From positions 1-64,000 of the forward strand of contig JALHMW010000005.1 in assembly GCA_022843845.1 (NCBI GenBank): a DNA stretch of 64,000 nucleotides, given 5' to 3'. The position numbers were made by a program, and so were the translations under genes. A model generated the notes under the pieces. The model was given only the letters and a program-made list of their open reading frames with translations, searched no databases and had not been told where the DNA came from. Positions 8,560 to 17,613 of this stretch are shown here, piece by piece. Every line of letters begins with the position of its first letter. Positions within the stretch are counted from its first letter, which is position 1. The stretch comes from Archangium sp. GTDB taxonomy: Bacteria; Myxococcota; Myxococcia; Myxococcales; Myxococcaceae.

Positions 8560-11340
8560 GTGAGTTCGACGATCACAATTGGCGGCCTCATGTCGGAGAT
8601 CGCGCGCGGCCTGGGCCGCGACCTCGAGGCTGTCGTCACTTCGCCTCCACAGCTCAGCGTCATTCCTTCGTCCAGCGGGCTGACGCGTTTCCATCAGCGC
8701 CTCGTGACCGAGGAGCTGACCGGCAAGCAGGGCGACGCCCAGCAGCGCGTCGTGCGCGCGCTGTCGGAGGCGAAGGTCGATCTCAACCCGCACCAGCTCG
8801 AGGCCGCGGTGTTCGCGCTCGACTCGCTGCCGCGCGGTGGCTGCATGCTGGCCGACGAGGTTGGCCTGGGAAAGACGATCGAAGCGGGCATCGTCGTCAG
8901 CCAGCTCGTCGCGGAAGGGAAGACGCGAGTGTTGATCCTCGCGCCGGCCACCTTGCGGGCGCAGTGGCAGACCGAGCTCAAGGAGAAGTTCGATCTCGAC
9001 TCGGTGGTCGTGGATGGCCGCACGGTTCGCGCGACGGGCAACTGCTTCGATCAAACCGCTCCGGTGGTGATCGCCTCGCACCCGTTCGCGGCCAACCGCA
9101 GCGAGCTGCTCGCACAGATCACGTGGGATCTCGTCGTCATCGACGAGGCGCATCGGCTCCGCAACTCGCACAAGCCGGGAAACAAGACAGGCAAGGCGCT
9201 GAAAGCGGGTCTGCGCACCTCGCCCAAGCTCCTCCTCACCGCGACGCCGCTGCAGAACGATCTCTCGGAGCTCTTCGGGCTCATCTCACTCCTCGACGAG
9301 CAGATCCTCGGGCCGGAAGAAGCGTTCCGCGCGCACTACCCCGTCGATCCTGAGCACGGCGGCCTGACCGAGGTCGCGTCGCGAGACATCAAGGCCCGGC
9401 TGGCGCCCGTCGTGCAGCGCACGCTGCGCCGTCAGGTACGCGAGTACGTGCGGTACACGAACCGCCGCTCGGTGGTGGAAGACTTCACGCCGCTCCCCGA
9501 GGAGCAGGCGCTTTACGACGACGTCTCGGAGTACCTGCGCCGCAACGAGTGCGCCGCCATCGAGCCGGGCAAACGCACGCTGCTGACGATGGTGTACCGG
9601 AAGCTGCTGGCCTCTTCGACGTACGCGATCGCGCCGACGCTGCGCCGCCTCGCCGAGTCGCTCGAGAAGAAGCTCGAGTACGCGAAGCTGGGCCAGAACG
9701 GCACCGCGCTCCTCTTCGAGCCTGAGGAGACGAAGCAGTTCGTGGAAGAGCAGGAAGAGTGGCAGGAGGACCCGGCGGAGCGCCCCAAGACGCTGGACGC
9801 GATGAAGCGCGAGGTGTGGGAGCTGCAGACGTTCGCGACCCGCGCCGAGCGCATCACGGTGAACTCGAAGGGCGAGGCGCTCAAGCGCGCCATCGATCGC
9901 GTCTTCACCGTCGCCCGTGCGCACCAGTGGCCCGAGAAGGCCGTCATCTTCACCGAGTCGAAGCGCACGCTCGAGTACCTCTTCAACCTGCTCTCGGCCT
10001 ACGGCTTCGAAGGGAAGATCGCGAAGCTGACCGGTGACGCGGGCTCGCCCGAGGCCCGACGCGCGCTCGTCGAAGACTTCCGCGATCGCGCACAGATCCT
10101 CCTCTCGACCGAGGCGGGCGCCGAAGGCCTCAACCTGCAGTTCTGCAACCTGGTCGTGAACTACGATCTGCCGTGGAACCCGCAGCGCGTCGAACAGCGC
10201 ATCGGCCGCTGCCACCGCTACGGCCAGCTGCGCGACGTGCTGGTGCTGAATCTCCTCAACCGCTCCAACGCCGCCGACGCGCGCCTGTACGAGCTGCTGG
10301 AAAAGAAGCTGAACCTCTTCGACGGCGTGTTCGGCGCGTCGGACGAGATCCTCGGAGCGCTCGAGAACGGCGTCGACTTCGAGAAGCGCGTGCTCGACAT
10401 CTACCAGTCGTGCCGCATGCCCGAAGACATCAACGCGGCCTTCGACGCGCTCCGCAAGGACATGGAGTCGCGCATCGATCAGCGCATGACCGAGACGCGC
10501 TCCCTGCTGATCGAGCGCTTCGACGGTGACGTGCGCAAGCGGCTGCGGGTCGCGACCGAGAACGCGAAGCAGGCGCTCAAGAACCGCAAGGCCAACGAGC
10601 AGTCGCTGACGGGCGCGGTGCTGGGCAAGGCGGCGACGGGCCGAAAGCAGCTCCAGCTCGCGGCGAAAGAGGTGCGCTCGCGCGTCTCGGACACTGGCAG
10701 CCAGATCGTGCTCGACGGCAGCACCCTGCCCGCGTCGCTCGATCACCTGCAGGGCAAAGAGGGCTGGTGGTTCGTCTACCGCTTCGAGATCTCGGGCCTC
10801 AAGCCCGAGGAGCGGCTCCTGCACATCGTCCTCTACAAACACGGCGAGAGCTTCCGTGTGGTGCCGTGGGCCGACGCCGAGGGGCTCGCGCGCGCAGGCG
10901 CGAAGGAGACGTCGGGCCGTCCGCAGACCTTGAACAGCCCGACGCTCATTCACGAGCAGGCCATCGTCGCTGCGAAGGACGAGGTGACGCGCCTGTACGA
11001 GAAGCGCAGCGTGCTCGAGCTCGACGCCGCCAGAGATCGCGCCGATCGCTTCGCCGAAGACAGCCTCTACACGGCGCGCCAGCAGGTCGACCGCGCCCGC
11101 GACGAGTGGGAAGCGGCGCGGCTCGCGGTGCTGGCCATCGACGACGGCGCCGAGCGCCTGAAGCCGCGCGCGACCGCCGAGCGGCTCGAGCGGGAGTACC
11201 GACGGAAGCTCCAGCAGCTGCGCCAGGCCGAAGACAGCCGCTACCTCGAGAAGGACCGAACCCTCGCTGCCCAGGCGCAGAAGGCGAAGGTCGTCGCCAA
11301 CCGCACCCTCGTCACCAGCACGTACTTCTGGGTCGAGTGA
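8560..11340 (+). CDS. SNF2/RapA-like DEAD-box family ATP-dependent helicase
   Basis: The 926-aa protein has both RecA-like lobes of a superfamily 2 SNF2-type ATPase. Walker A is LADEVGLGKTIEAG (about residues 97-110), Walker B is VVIDEAHRLRN (about 195), and GLRTSPKLLLTATPLQND gives motif III. The second lobe has TESKRTLEYLF, LLSTEAGAEGLNLQFC and the motif VI sequence RVEQRIGRCHRYGQ. The layout resembles RapA, which remodels stalled RNA polymerase, but the Tudor-like N-terminus of RapA is absent and the C-terminal ~350 residues are mostly charged coiled-coil helices. The start is GTG at 8560; ATG at 8590 is an alternative. No methylase, nuclease or phospholipase-D partner lies nearby, so I do not call it a defence gene. 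Confidence 0.85.
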   Translation: MSSTITIGGLMSEIARGLGRDLEAVVTSPPQLSVIPSSSGLTRFHQRLVTEELTGKQGDAQQRVVRALSEAKVDLNPHQLEAAVFALDSLPRGGCMLADEVGLGKTIEAGIVVSQLVAEGKTRVLILAPATLRAQWQTELKEKFDLDSVVVDGRTVRATGNCFDQTAPVVIASHPFAANRSELLAQITWDLVVIDEAHRLRNSHKPGNKTGKALKAGLRTSPKLLLTATPLQNDLSELFGLISLLDEQILGPEEAFRAHYPVDPEHGGLTEVASRDIKARLAPVVQRTLRRQVREYVRYTNRRSVVEDFTPLPEEQALYDDVSEYLRRNECAAIEPGKRTLLTMVYRKLLASSTYAIAPTLRRLAESLEKKLEYAKLGQNGTALLFEPEETKQFVEEQEEWQEDPAERPKTLDAMKREVWELQTFATRAERITVNSKGEALKRAIDRVFTVARAHQWPEKAVIFTESKRTLEYLFNLLSAYGFEGKIAKLTGDAGSPEARRALVEDFRDRAQILLSTEAGAEGLNLQFCNLVVNYDLPWNPQRVEQRIGRCHRYGQLRDVLVLNLLNRSNAADARLYELLEKKLNLFDGVFGASDEILGALENGVDFEKRVLDIYQSCRMPEDINAAFDALRKDMESRIDQRMTETRSLLIERFDGDVRKRLRVATENAKQALKNRKANEQSLTGAVLGKAATGRKQLQLAAKEVRSRVSDTGSQIVLDGSTLPASLDHLQGKEGWWFVYRFEISGLKPEERLLHIVLYKHGESFRVVPWADAEGLARAGAKETSGRPQTLNSPTLIHEQAIVAAKDEVTRLYEKRSVLELDAARDRADRFAEDSLYTARQQVDRARDEWEAARLAVLAIDDGAERLKPRATAERLEREYRRKLQQLRQAEDSRYLEKDRTLAAQAQKAKVVANRTLVTSTYFWVE

Positions 11341-11383
11341 CCTCCGGGAGTAGAGTCTCCACGGCTCAGCCAGGGGAGGCGTG

Positions 11384-12214
11384 ATGGCGCGCATGGTGAA
11401 GGTGCTGCTCGGAGTGCTGCTGCTCGCGACGGCCTCGGGGTGCAAGTCGGGCTCCGATCGAATGAAGGAGCGCCAGAAGGCCCGCGAGGCCGAGAAGAAG
11501 GCGCAAGAAGACGCGGCCGAGGCGAAGCGCAAGGCGTCGGAGCCGAAGATCGACTGGGCCAGGCTCGACGAGTTCTGGGAGCCACCCGGCGCCGTGAAGA
11601 TCGCCTCTGGCAAGCCCTGCCCCGAAGGCCTCTGGGCGCTCTTCCCGACGACGCCCGGCGAAGGCGCGGAGCAACAGGCCAACGAAGCGAAGCGCGAGAA
11701 GCTGCTCGAGAAGGTGATGGGGCAGACCTACGTGGTGCAGCTGCGCCACAACCAGGGCGTCGAGCTGCGCAAGTACAACGCGAAGAAGAAGCGGCTCACC
11801 ATCGAGGTCGAAGGGCTCGTGGAGTGCTTCGACGGCGCGGGGCTCCTCTCGGTCGCGTGGGGCGATCCGGCGAAGCCGTTCCGGCCGAAGGACGACGACG
11901 AAGACGAGGGCAACCCGCCGCAGTCGGTCTGGCGCGCGCAGCCGCTGTTGTTCCCGATTCCGTTCGGCACCGCTGCCGAGGCGAAGGCCTTCACGGAGAA
12001 GGACGGCATCGGCACCATCGCGCGACTCGTCTTCACGCTCGGCAAGCCGGACGTGGACAAGAAGTTCAAGAAGACGATGAAGCCCAACGGCGAAGAGGGC
12101 GAAGACAACCTCGACTGGGGCGCTGGGCGCCTGGTGCGCGTGAAGCTGATCGGCGCGCGCGTCTCGAGCGACTTCGAGAAGAAGCTGCTCGCCGAGAAGA
12201 AAGCGAACCCCTAG
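11384..12214 (+). CDS. Lipoprotein of unknown function (276 aa)
   Basis: The product begins with a type II signal peptide ending LLLATASGC, so it should be a lipid-anchored exported protein. A charged Lys/Glu/Ala-rich helix (RMKERQKAREAEKKAQED) follows, then a domain with FWEPPGAVKI, TYVVQLRHNQGVELRKYN and an acidic Lys-rich insertion. I recognise no family. An AGGGGAGG ribosome-binding site lies just before GTG 11381/ATG 11384, and ATG 11393 is also possible. It starts 43 bases after the helicase and ends one base before the convergent 101-aa gene. Confidence 0.7.
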   Translation: MARMVKVLLGVLLLATASGCKSGSDRMKERQKAREAEKKAQEDAAEAKRKASEPKIDWARLDEFWEPPGAVKIASGKPCPEGLWALFPTTPGEGAEQQANEAKREKLLEKVMGQTYVVQLRHNQGVELRKYNAKKKRLTIEVEGLVECFDGAGLLSVAWGDPAKPFRPKDDDEDEGNPPQSVWRAQPLLFPIPFGTAAEAKAFTEKDGIGTIARLVFTLGKPDVDKKFKKTMKPNGEEGEDNLDWGAGRLVRVKLIGARVSSDFEKKLLAEKKANP

Positions 12215-12215
12215 C

Positions 12216-12521
12216 TCACTTCTTGCGGGCGACCTTGGCGCGGTTCGCGCGGGCCTTCGGCGTGAGGCTCTTCGCCTTCGCCGTGCGCATCAGCGCGGTG
12301 TCGTTGCGGCCGCCCTTCGCGGACTTCCGGGTCGACTTGCGTGACGGCCGACCCGAGGTGGAGTCCTCGAGCGCCATGCTGGGGCCCTTGTCTCCGCGTT
12401 TGGTGACGTTGCGGGTGTCGGTGTGGCCCGGGTCGAGGTGATGCACCTTCTTCACGGCCTTCGGCTTCTTGGTGCCCTTGCGTTCAGCGTCGTACCGGAA
12501 CAGCTCGGCTTTCGTGGCCAC
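12216..12521 (-). CDS. Small Lys/Arg-rich basic protein (101 aa)
   Basis: A strong AGGAGG ribosome-binding site six bases before a GTG start supports this gene. The product is very basic, with KKPKAVKKVHHLD near the N-terminus and a C-terminal half dominated by Lys, Arg, Ser and Thr, ending RAKVARKK. The composition suggests nucleic-acid binding and the tail resembles histone-H1-like or ribosome-associated proteins, but no defined family is visible. It converges on the lipoprotein gene with a one-base gap. Confidence 0.65.
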   Translation of the reverse strand: MATKAELFRYDAERKGTKKPKAVKKVHHLDPGHTDTRNVTKRGDKGPSMALEDSTSGRPSRKSTRKSAKGGRNDTALMRTAKAKSLTPKARANRAKVARKK

Positions 12522-12621
12522 GGTGCGCCTCCTGTTGGTGACGAGTTCACCCTAACGCCGAATCTCGACCGGGGAAGGGGCTCGGTTGATGCTTCGACGC
12601 TCGAGTTCACGCCACAGACCG

Positions 12622-13050
12622 TCAGGCCCTTCGCTCCAGCGTGAAGATGCGCGCCTTCACCTCGTCGGTCAGCGCCACCTTCACGCCGGCCGCATCGAGC
12701 AGCACGATCACCGCGTCACCTTCAGCCACCAGCCGCTGCTGCGTCTGGCTCTCGAGGCGGTACCCCATCACGAAGCTCGTCGTGCCGAACGACTTCACCG
12801 TCGCGCTCACGGTCACCGTGTCGGGGAACGTCACTGGCGCCCGGTAGTCGATGGTGGCGCGCGCGAGAATCGGCCGGAGCGCCGGAGCGCCGTCGAGCTC
12901 GATCGCCACGCCGATGGCCGCGAAGTACGCGATGCGGGCCGACTCGAACCACCGAAGATAGTGCACGTTGTTCACGTGGTGAAACGCGTCCATCTCGCCC
13001 CACTGCACCGGGAGCACCAGCCTCACCGGATATCGCCCGAGCTCGCTCAT
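12622..13050 (-). CDS. Acyl-CoA thioesterase (4HBT hot-dog family)
   Basis: The 142-aa protein is a second hot-dog thioesterase. The hallmark WGEMDAFHHVNNVHYLRWFESAR appears near the N-terminus, with the catalytic Asp in EMDAFHHVNN. It should hydrolyse acyl-CoA or acyl-carrier thioesters. The ATG at 13050 follows the lipid kinase stop by two bases, so this is the last gene of the five-gene operon that starts at 17534. That position suggests it supplies or recycles fatty acyl groups for the same lipid pathway, which is inference from context. Confidence 0.88.
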   Translation of the reverse strand: MSELGRYPVRLVLPVQWGEMDAFHHVNNVHYLRWFESARIAYFAAIGVAIELDGAPALRPILARATIDYRAPVTFPDTVTVSATVKSFGTTSFVMGYRLESQTQQRLVAEGDAVIVLLDAAGVKVALTDEVKARIFTLERRA

Positions 13051-13052
13051 CG

Positions 13053-13967
13053 TCAGACCTTCAGGCGAATCGCCGAGGGCAGCAACTCCACGCGGCATGG
13101 CAGGCGGCCCGGCTGCTCACCATCACAGTCGATCAACACCTCACCGTCGGCCTCGGCCGTCATCGTCTTGCACTGGCGCGTCTGGGTGCCCGCGTAGTCG
13201 AGGTGGCCGCCGTTGTAGATGCCGCGCTGCTTGAAGACGAAGTCCGAGACGCCGAAGCCGCTCCACAGCGTCACGTCGAAGATGCCGTCGCTCACGTCGG
13301 CGCTCGGGGCCACCTTCATGCCGCCGCCGAAGTACTTCCCGTTGCCGATGGCCACCACGGTGATCGGCAGCGACTCGGCCGGCTTGCCATCGAACGAGAG
13401 GCGCACGGCGTGATCGCGGTACTTCGTGAGCGCGCGCAACGAGGCCAGCGAAAACCCGAGGCGTCCGCCGAAGCCCTTGATGCGGGCGACCTCTTGATCG
13501 ACCAGCCCCGAGACGCCGAACGAGAGGATGTTCGCGAAGTAGCGCGACTCCTTCTGGCCAGCGTGGTTGACGAACTCGCACAGCCCCACGTCGAACGGCC
13601 GCGTGTCAGGCGTCTTGAGCCGCTTCACCGCCGCGTCGAAGTCGGTGTCCCAATCGAAGGAGCGGCGGAAGTCACCGCCAGTGCCGCGTGGCAACACGCC
13701 GAGCGCCGCGTTCGGGTTCAGCGCCTTGCCGCCCTCGAAGAAGCCGTTGGTGACTTCGTTGATGGTGCCGTCGCCGCCGACGGCCACGATGCACTCGAAG
13801 CCCGCCTTCAGCGCCGTCGTGGTGATGCGCGTCGCGTCCATCGGCTTCTGGGTGAACTCGACGCCGAAGTCCGACAGCGTGCGCGCGATCGTCGCGGCGA
13901 GCTCGCCCCAGCGTTTGCCAGTCGTGCCGTTCGCGCTCTTCGGGTTGACGACGAAGAAGGTCTTCAT
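13053..13967 (-). CDS. Diacylglycerol/sphingosine kinase-family lipid kinase (YegS/DgkB-like)
   Basis: The 304-aa protein has the DAGK catalytic domain: FVVNPKSANG at the N-terminus, the glycine-rich nucleotide loop VAVGGDGTINEV, and the substrate loop GVLPRGTGGDFRR. A YegS-like beta-sandwich C-terminal half follows, including GNGKYFGGGMKVAPSA and DGEQPGRLPC. Such enzymes phosphorylate diacylglycerol or related lipids at the membrane. The ATG overlaps the upstream stop (ATGA), and the thioesterase follows two bases after its own stop. In the operon with an AGPS-like flavoprotein it may phosphorylate an ether lipid or other glyceride intermediate (inference). Confidence 0.9.
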   Translation of the reverse strand: MKTFFVVNPKSANGTTGKRWGELAATIARTLSDFGVEFTQKPMDATRITTTALKAGFECIVAVGGDGTINEVTNGFFEGGKALNPNAALGVLPRGTGGDFRRSFDWDTDFDAAVKRLKTPDTRPFDVGLCEFVNHAGQKESRYFANILSFGVSGLVDQEVARIKGFGGRLGFSLASLRALTKYRDHAVRLSFDGKPAESLPITVVAIGNGKYFGGGMKVAPSADVSDGIFDVTLWSGFGVSDFVFKQRGIYNGGHLDYAGTQTRQCKTMTAEADGEVLIDCDGEQPGRLPCRVELLPSAIRLKV

Positions 13968-15055
13968 GTTTGGGTCACCCATCGCTCCAGCAGGCTCACG
14001 AGATCGATCGCGCGACGCCCGGCGCGTTCGAACATGCGCGTCGAGGTCGGGCAGCCGGTTACCACGGTCACGTTCGAGTCCTCGGAGATCTCGGCCGCCT
14101 GCCGCCTGGCGATCTCGACGGACGTCTCGGGCATCGTTCTGGGCACCAGGCCGCCACCACCGGAGCAGCCCGCCTCCCGGCGCATCGACGGCGCTTCGAC
14201 GATGGCCGTGACGGCCCTCGCCAACAACGCGCGCGGCTCGTCGTAGAGTCCCAGCCCGCGGCCGAGGTGACAGGCGTCGTGGTAGCCGACGCGCTCCGGC
14301 AGCGGTGGCCGGGCCGGAGCGTGCGGCAGGTTCTCGTGCAGCACCTCGACGACGGTGCGCATGCGCGTGGGGAACTTCACGCCGAACTGCGGGTACAGCT
14401 TGCGGAAGGTGTACGCGCAGCCGGCGTCGAGGACTGCCACCTCGGGCGTCTCGACGAAGGCCTCGGCCACGGAGCGCGCGTGTGACGCGAAGGCCTCGAA
14501 GCTCCCGGCCGCGAAGAGCGGGTAGCCGCAGCACTTCGACGCCGTCTTCGCGACGCCCATCGGCGCACCGAACGCGTCGGCCACCGTGAGCGTCTGCTCC
14601 ATGAGCGCAGGCCGTTTCACCAGCGAGGAGCAGCCGGGAAAGAGCGGGTATCGCACGGGCCGCTGAGCGCGCCACGACGCGACGAGCGAGCCGAGCTCGT
14701 GGCCGAACGGGTTCTGCGCCTGCTGAAACGTCGCGAGCGTCGACGCCGCGCCACGGGGCTGCAGGCCCGCCGAGACCGCGTGTTGTCTGGCGCCGAAGAG
14801 GGTGTTCGCGACGGGGTTCTCGTGACTGCAGAAGCTCGTGCAGCGTCCACACCCCGTGCAAGCGTGGATGGCGGCCGCCGTGTCTGCGTCGAGCGGCCGT
14901 TGGCCCGTGACGACGTGGTGCACCGCCGACATCTTTCCCCACGCCGACAGCGACTCGTTCTGCGTCGCCTCCGAGACCGGGCACGAGAAGCGGCACGCCT
15001 TGGGGCACGCGGCGCACGTCGAGCTCGTCTCCTTCACGTCCGGCAGCCCGCTCAT
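13964..15055 (-). CDS. Fe-S oxidoreductase, GlcF/heterodisulfide-reductase-like (two CCG domains)
   Basis: The 363-aa protein resembles the iron-sulfur subunit GlcF of glycolate oxidase. The N-terminus has two Cys clusters for 4Fe-4S centres (CAACPKACRFSC and CTGCGRCTSFC), followed by two cysteine-rich CCG domains: CCGYPLFAAGS, and GYHDACHLGRGLGL with EAGCSGGGG and TGCP. It would pass electrons from the flavoprotein subunits encoded just upstream to a membrane acceptor. The ATG overlaps the previous stop and the stop overlaps the lipid kinase ATG, both as ATGA. It is slightly shorter than typical GlcF (about 400 aa). Confidence 0.88.
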   Translation of the reverse strand: MSGLPDVKETSSTCAACPKACRFSCPVSEATQNESLSAWGKMSAVHHVVTGQRPLDADTAAAIHACTGCGRCTSFCSHENPVANTLFGARQHAVSAGLQPRGAASTLATFQQAQNPFGHELGSLVASWRAQRPVRYPLFPGCSSLVKRPALMEQTLTVADAFGAPMGVAKTASKCCGYPLFAAGSFEAFASHARSVAEAFVETPEVAVLDAGCAYTFRKLYPQFGVKFPTRMRTVVEVLHENLPHAPARPPLPERVGYHDACHLGRGLGLYDEPRALLARAVTAIVEAPSMRREAGCSGGGGLVPRTMPETSVEIARRQAAEISEDSNVTVVTGCPTSTRMFERAGRRAIDLVSLLERWVTQT

Positions 15056-16026
15056 GACGTCCTCCCCAGGGCGTGCGTGCGATCGAAGGCCGAAATCAAC
15101 GAGCGGGTCAGCGGGCTGGGTGGATCGAAGGCCGCGACGGGAACACCTCGCGCGATGACGGACGAGAGCGAGACGCGGAACAGCTCGACCGACGTGCCGA
15201 CCGCGAGCGCGCGCGCGATGGCTGCCCACGAGACCTCGGACTCGGGGCCGTCGACCTCGAGCTCGCGCCCCTGCCCTTCGAACCGGCCGCCAGAGCGCTC
15301 CGCGCACCGGGAGAAGAGCTCGAGGCTGCGCTCCACGCTCGAAACGGTCCCGCGCACCGTCACCTCGACGAGGGTTCGTCCCGCACGCCCACGAACGACC
15401 GCGCGGGCCACCACGACGCCTGCCGAGAGCGCCTCTCGAAGCGCGTCGAGCGCCGGCACGTGGCTGGTGAACGAGAACAGGCGCCGCTGCTCGACGTCGT
15501 GCGTGGGCATCAGCCGCAACGTCGCCGACGTCACCAGTCCCACGAGACCGCCCGCGCCGATCAGCAGCGACGCGAGATCGGGCCCGCTCGCGTGACGCGG
15601 CCCGGGAGGTGACGTCACGAGGTGGCCATCGGGCAACACGCCCGTCACCCGCGACGCCACGCGCTCGAGCCGGCCGGGCACCACGACGCGAGAGGCCTGC
15701 GCAGAATCTTCGACGAGCGCGCCGACCGACAGGCTCCACGCGGCTGGTGGCAACGGCCCCAATGACAGCCGCTGCGAGTTGGCTCTGGCTTCGACGTCAC
15801 GAATGGGCACGCCGGCGCCAGCGTCGATCGTCATGCTCCGATCTTCGACGGGCCCCAGTCGATCGAAGCCGCTGCGATCGAGCCGCACCTCGGCGCCGAG
15901 CGACGCGCCCTGTTCCTTCAGCACCATCAACACATGCGACAGCTCGCGTTCGGTTCGTGGGCGCACGACGAGGCCCGACCCATGCACGTGCGCGATCGGC
16001 CCGAGGGCCTCGAGGAGCGTCGTCAC
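15052..16026 (-). CDS. FAD-binding oxidoreductase subunit, GlcE-like
   Basis: The 324-aa protein has the PCMH-type FAD-binding fold of the FAD_binding_4 family, seen as the strand-loop segments RPRTERELSHVLMVLKEQGA, MTIDAGAGVPIRDVE and LLIGAGGLVGLVTSATL. Its short length and place between a GlcD-sized and a GlcF-like subunit match GlcE of glycolate oxidase. It probably forms a complex with both. Start and stop each overlap neighbours by four bases. The FAD-binding Pro-Leu-Gly type loop is less conserved than in the downstream partner, so it may be structural rather than catalytic (inference). Confidence 0.8.
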   Translation of the reverse strand: MTTLLEALGPIAHVHGSGLVVRPRTERELSHVLMVLKEQGASLGAEVRLDRSGFDRLGPVEDRSMTIDAGAGVPIRDVEARANSQRLSLGPLPPAAWSLSVGALVEDSAQASRVVVPGRLERVASRVTGVLPDGHLVTSPPGPRHASGPDLASLLIGAGGLVGLVTSATLRLMPTHDVEQRRLFSFTSHVPALDALREALSAGVVVARAVVRGRAGRTLVEVTVRGTVSSVERSLELFSRCAERSGGRFEGQGRELEVDGPESEVSWAAIARALAVGTSVELFRVSLSSVIARGVPVAAFDPPSPLTRSLISAFDRTHALGRTS

Positions 16027-17534
16027 AGGCCGAGCTTCCCGGGGTTCATGATGCCGTCGGGATCGAACAGGCGCTTGAGCGTCGCGAGCGCGTGCCGGCC
16101 TTCACCGAGGGAGTCCTGGTAGGCGCGGGCCTTCTGCAGGCCGATGCCGTGGTGGTGGCTGACGTTCGCGCCGGCGCTCGTCGCGGCGCCGAGGACCGTG
16201 CGCCACAGGTGCTCGGAACGTGCCTCGGCCGCGTCGATGGCCACCGCGCTGCCGAGGAAGGTGAAGTCGAGCGCGCAGCCGTCTGCGCTGGCGTGGCTGA
16301 AGTGACAGAGCACCACCGCGAAGGATCCCGCGGCGGCGCGCACGCGTTGGTACACGTCGAGCACCCGCTCCCACGGCGCCGAGACCTCCATCGTGTCGAA
16401 CGACGCGCCCGTTTCGGCCCGGCGAAAGTTCGAGTCGTTACGATGGCGAAACCAGTGGCGGCCCGGGCCTTCTCCGAGATCCACGGCGCCCATCGAGAGG
16501 CAGGCCGCGGCCGCCCCGCGATCTTCAGCCTCGGCATGTTTCACGTCTCCTTCGAACATCACCGTGAGCCGGCACTTCGTCACCACGCGGCCGAGCGGGT
16601 TGAGGAGCCTGGGCCACGAGAGCGCCCGGGTCGCCAGCGCGCCGGCGAGGCCCGGCAGAAACGACGACTTGCTCGCCCCAGGCTGCTGTGCGTCGAAGGC
16701 AGAGGCGAAGGGATCAGCGAGGTGCACCGCGGCGGGCCGCAGCCCTTCACGAAACAGGCGCCTCACCGCATCGAGCCCGCGCTCGACGGACGAGAAATCG
16801 AAGGCGCGAAACACGCGAGCCTCGGGGCGAGGGTGTACGCGCAGCCGCGCCGAGGTGAACGTGCACAGCGTGCCCTCGGAGCCCATCACGAGCTGCGCGA
16901 AGTCGGGGCCGGTGAAGGGCCGCTCCGGGGTCTCGAAGCGTTCTCCGGTCCCCAGCACGCCGCTCACCGACAACACCATGTCTTCGATCTTCCCGTAGCG
17001 CGCCGACAGCTGGCCGGCAGAGCGCGTCGCCAGCCACCCGCCGACCGTCGACATCGCGATCGACGCGGGGAAGTGACCCAGCGTCCACCCGCGGGCTTCG
17101 AGGCGACGCTGCAGCGTCTCGCCCATCACGCCAGCCCCGACGTCGACGCAGCGGCGCTGGGGATCGACGGGACCGATCGAGTCGAAGCGCTTGAGATCGA
17201 GCGCGATGCCTCCAGTGGTGGCGATCGTTCCGCCACAGACGCCCGAGCCCGCGCCGAACGGAATCACCGCGAAGCGCAGCTCCCGGGCCAGGCGGATCAC
17301 CCTGGCGACGTCGTCATCGGTGCTGGGCCAGACCACCGCGTCAGGCGGTCGCGGCACCCGTCCCTGCCGGGCCCACACCGTCGCGAGCGGCAACAGATCG
17401 CGTGCGTAGGCGAGGCGGTCGAGCTCCTTCGTCGAGACGCGGCCCTGCACGGCAGCCGACAGCGCGCCCCTGGCATCGAGCACCGCCTGGCGTGGTGGCG
17501 GCAGCGCATGGACGGCGAAGGACGCGATCGTCAC
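16023..17534 (-). CDS. FAD-linked oxidase related to alkylglycerone-phosphate synthase / GlcD
   Basis: The 503-aa protein has an N-terminal FAD-binding domain (PFGAGSGVCGGTI, the P-loop-like FAD site; IGHFPASIAMSTVGGWLATR type segment and RYGKIEDMV) and a C-terminal cap domain with ASFDTMEVSAPWERV and the triple-His motif SHHHGIGLQKARAY. The APWE, RYGKIEDMV and HHHGIG features are closer to alkyl-DHAP synthase (ether lipid formation) than to ordinary glycolate or D-lactate oxidases. One deviation is visible: the segment that normally reads His-x-Ser-His-x-Tyr here reads HFSHAS, lacking the Tyr considered catalytic in AGPS. The start is GTG. It heads the five-gene operon. Confidence 0.78.
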   Translation of the reverse strand: MTIASFAVHALPPPRQAVLDARGALSAAVQGRVSTKELDRLAYARDLLPLATVWARQGRVPRPPDAVVWPSTDDDVARVIRLARELRFAVIPFGAGSGVCGGTIATTGGIALDLKRFDSIGPVDPQRRCVDVGAGVMGETLQRRLEARGWTLGHFPASIAMSTVGGWLATRSAGQLSARYGKIEDMVLSVSGVLGTGERFETPERPFTGPDFAQLVMGSEGTLCTFTSARLRVHPRPEARVFRAFDFSSVERGLDAVRRLFREGLRPAAVHLADPFASAFDAQQPGASKSSFLPGLAGALATRALSWPRLLNPLGRVVTKCRLTVMFEGDVKHAEAEDRGAAAACLSMGAVDLGEGPGRHWFRHRNDSNFRRAETGASFDTMEVSAPWERVLDVYQRVRAAAGSFAVVLCHFSHASADGCALDFTFLGSAVAIDAAEARSEHLWRTVLGAATSAGANVSHHHGIGLQKARAYQDSLGEGRHALATLKRLFDPDGIMNPGKLGL

Positions 17535-17613
17535 GGCCCGGTCCTTCTACACGGCCCGCTCGAGCCCGCGTGAGGAGATTGGCGGATGGTCGCGGGTGTC
17601 CTACACGTGAGGC

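Noticed and set aside
8560-11340. Defence-island (DISARM-like) interpretation of the SNF2 helicase
   Set aside because: No methylase, nuclease, phospholipase-D or other defence gene is adjacent in the window.
9286-11682. Long open frame antisense to the helicase gene (798 residues)
   Set aside because: It is a shadow of the GC-rich helicase and following gene; the helicase frame carries all family motifs and the antisense translation has no recognisable pattern.
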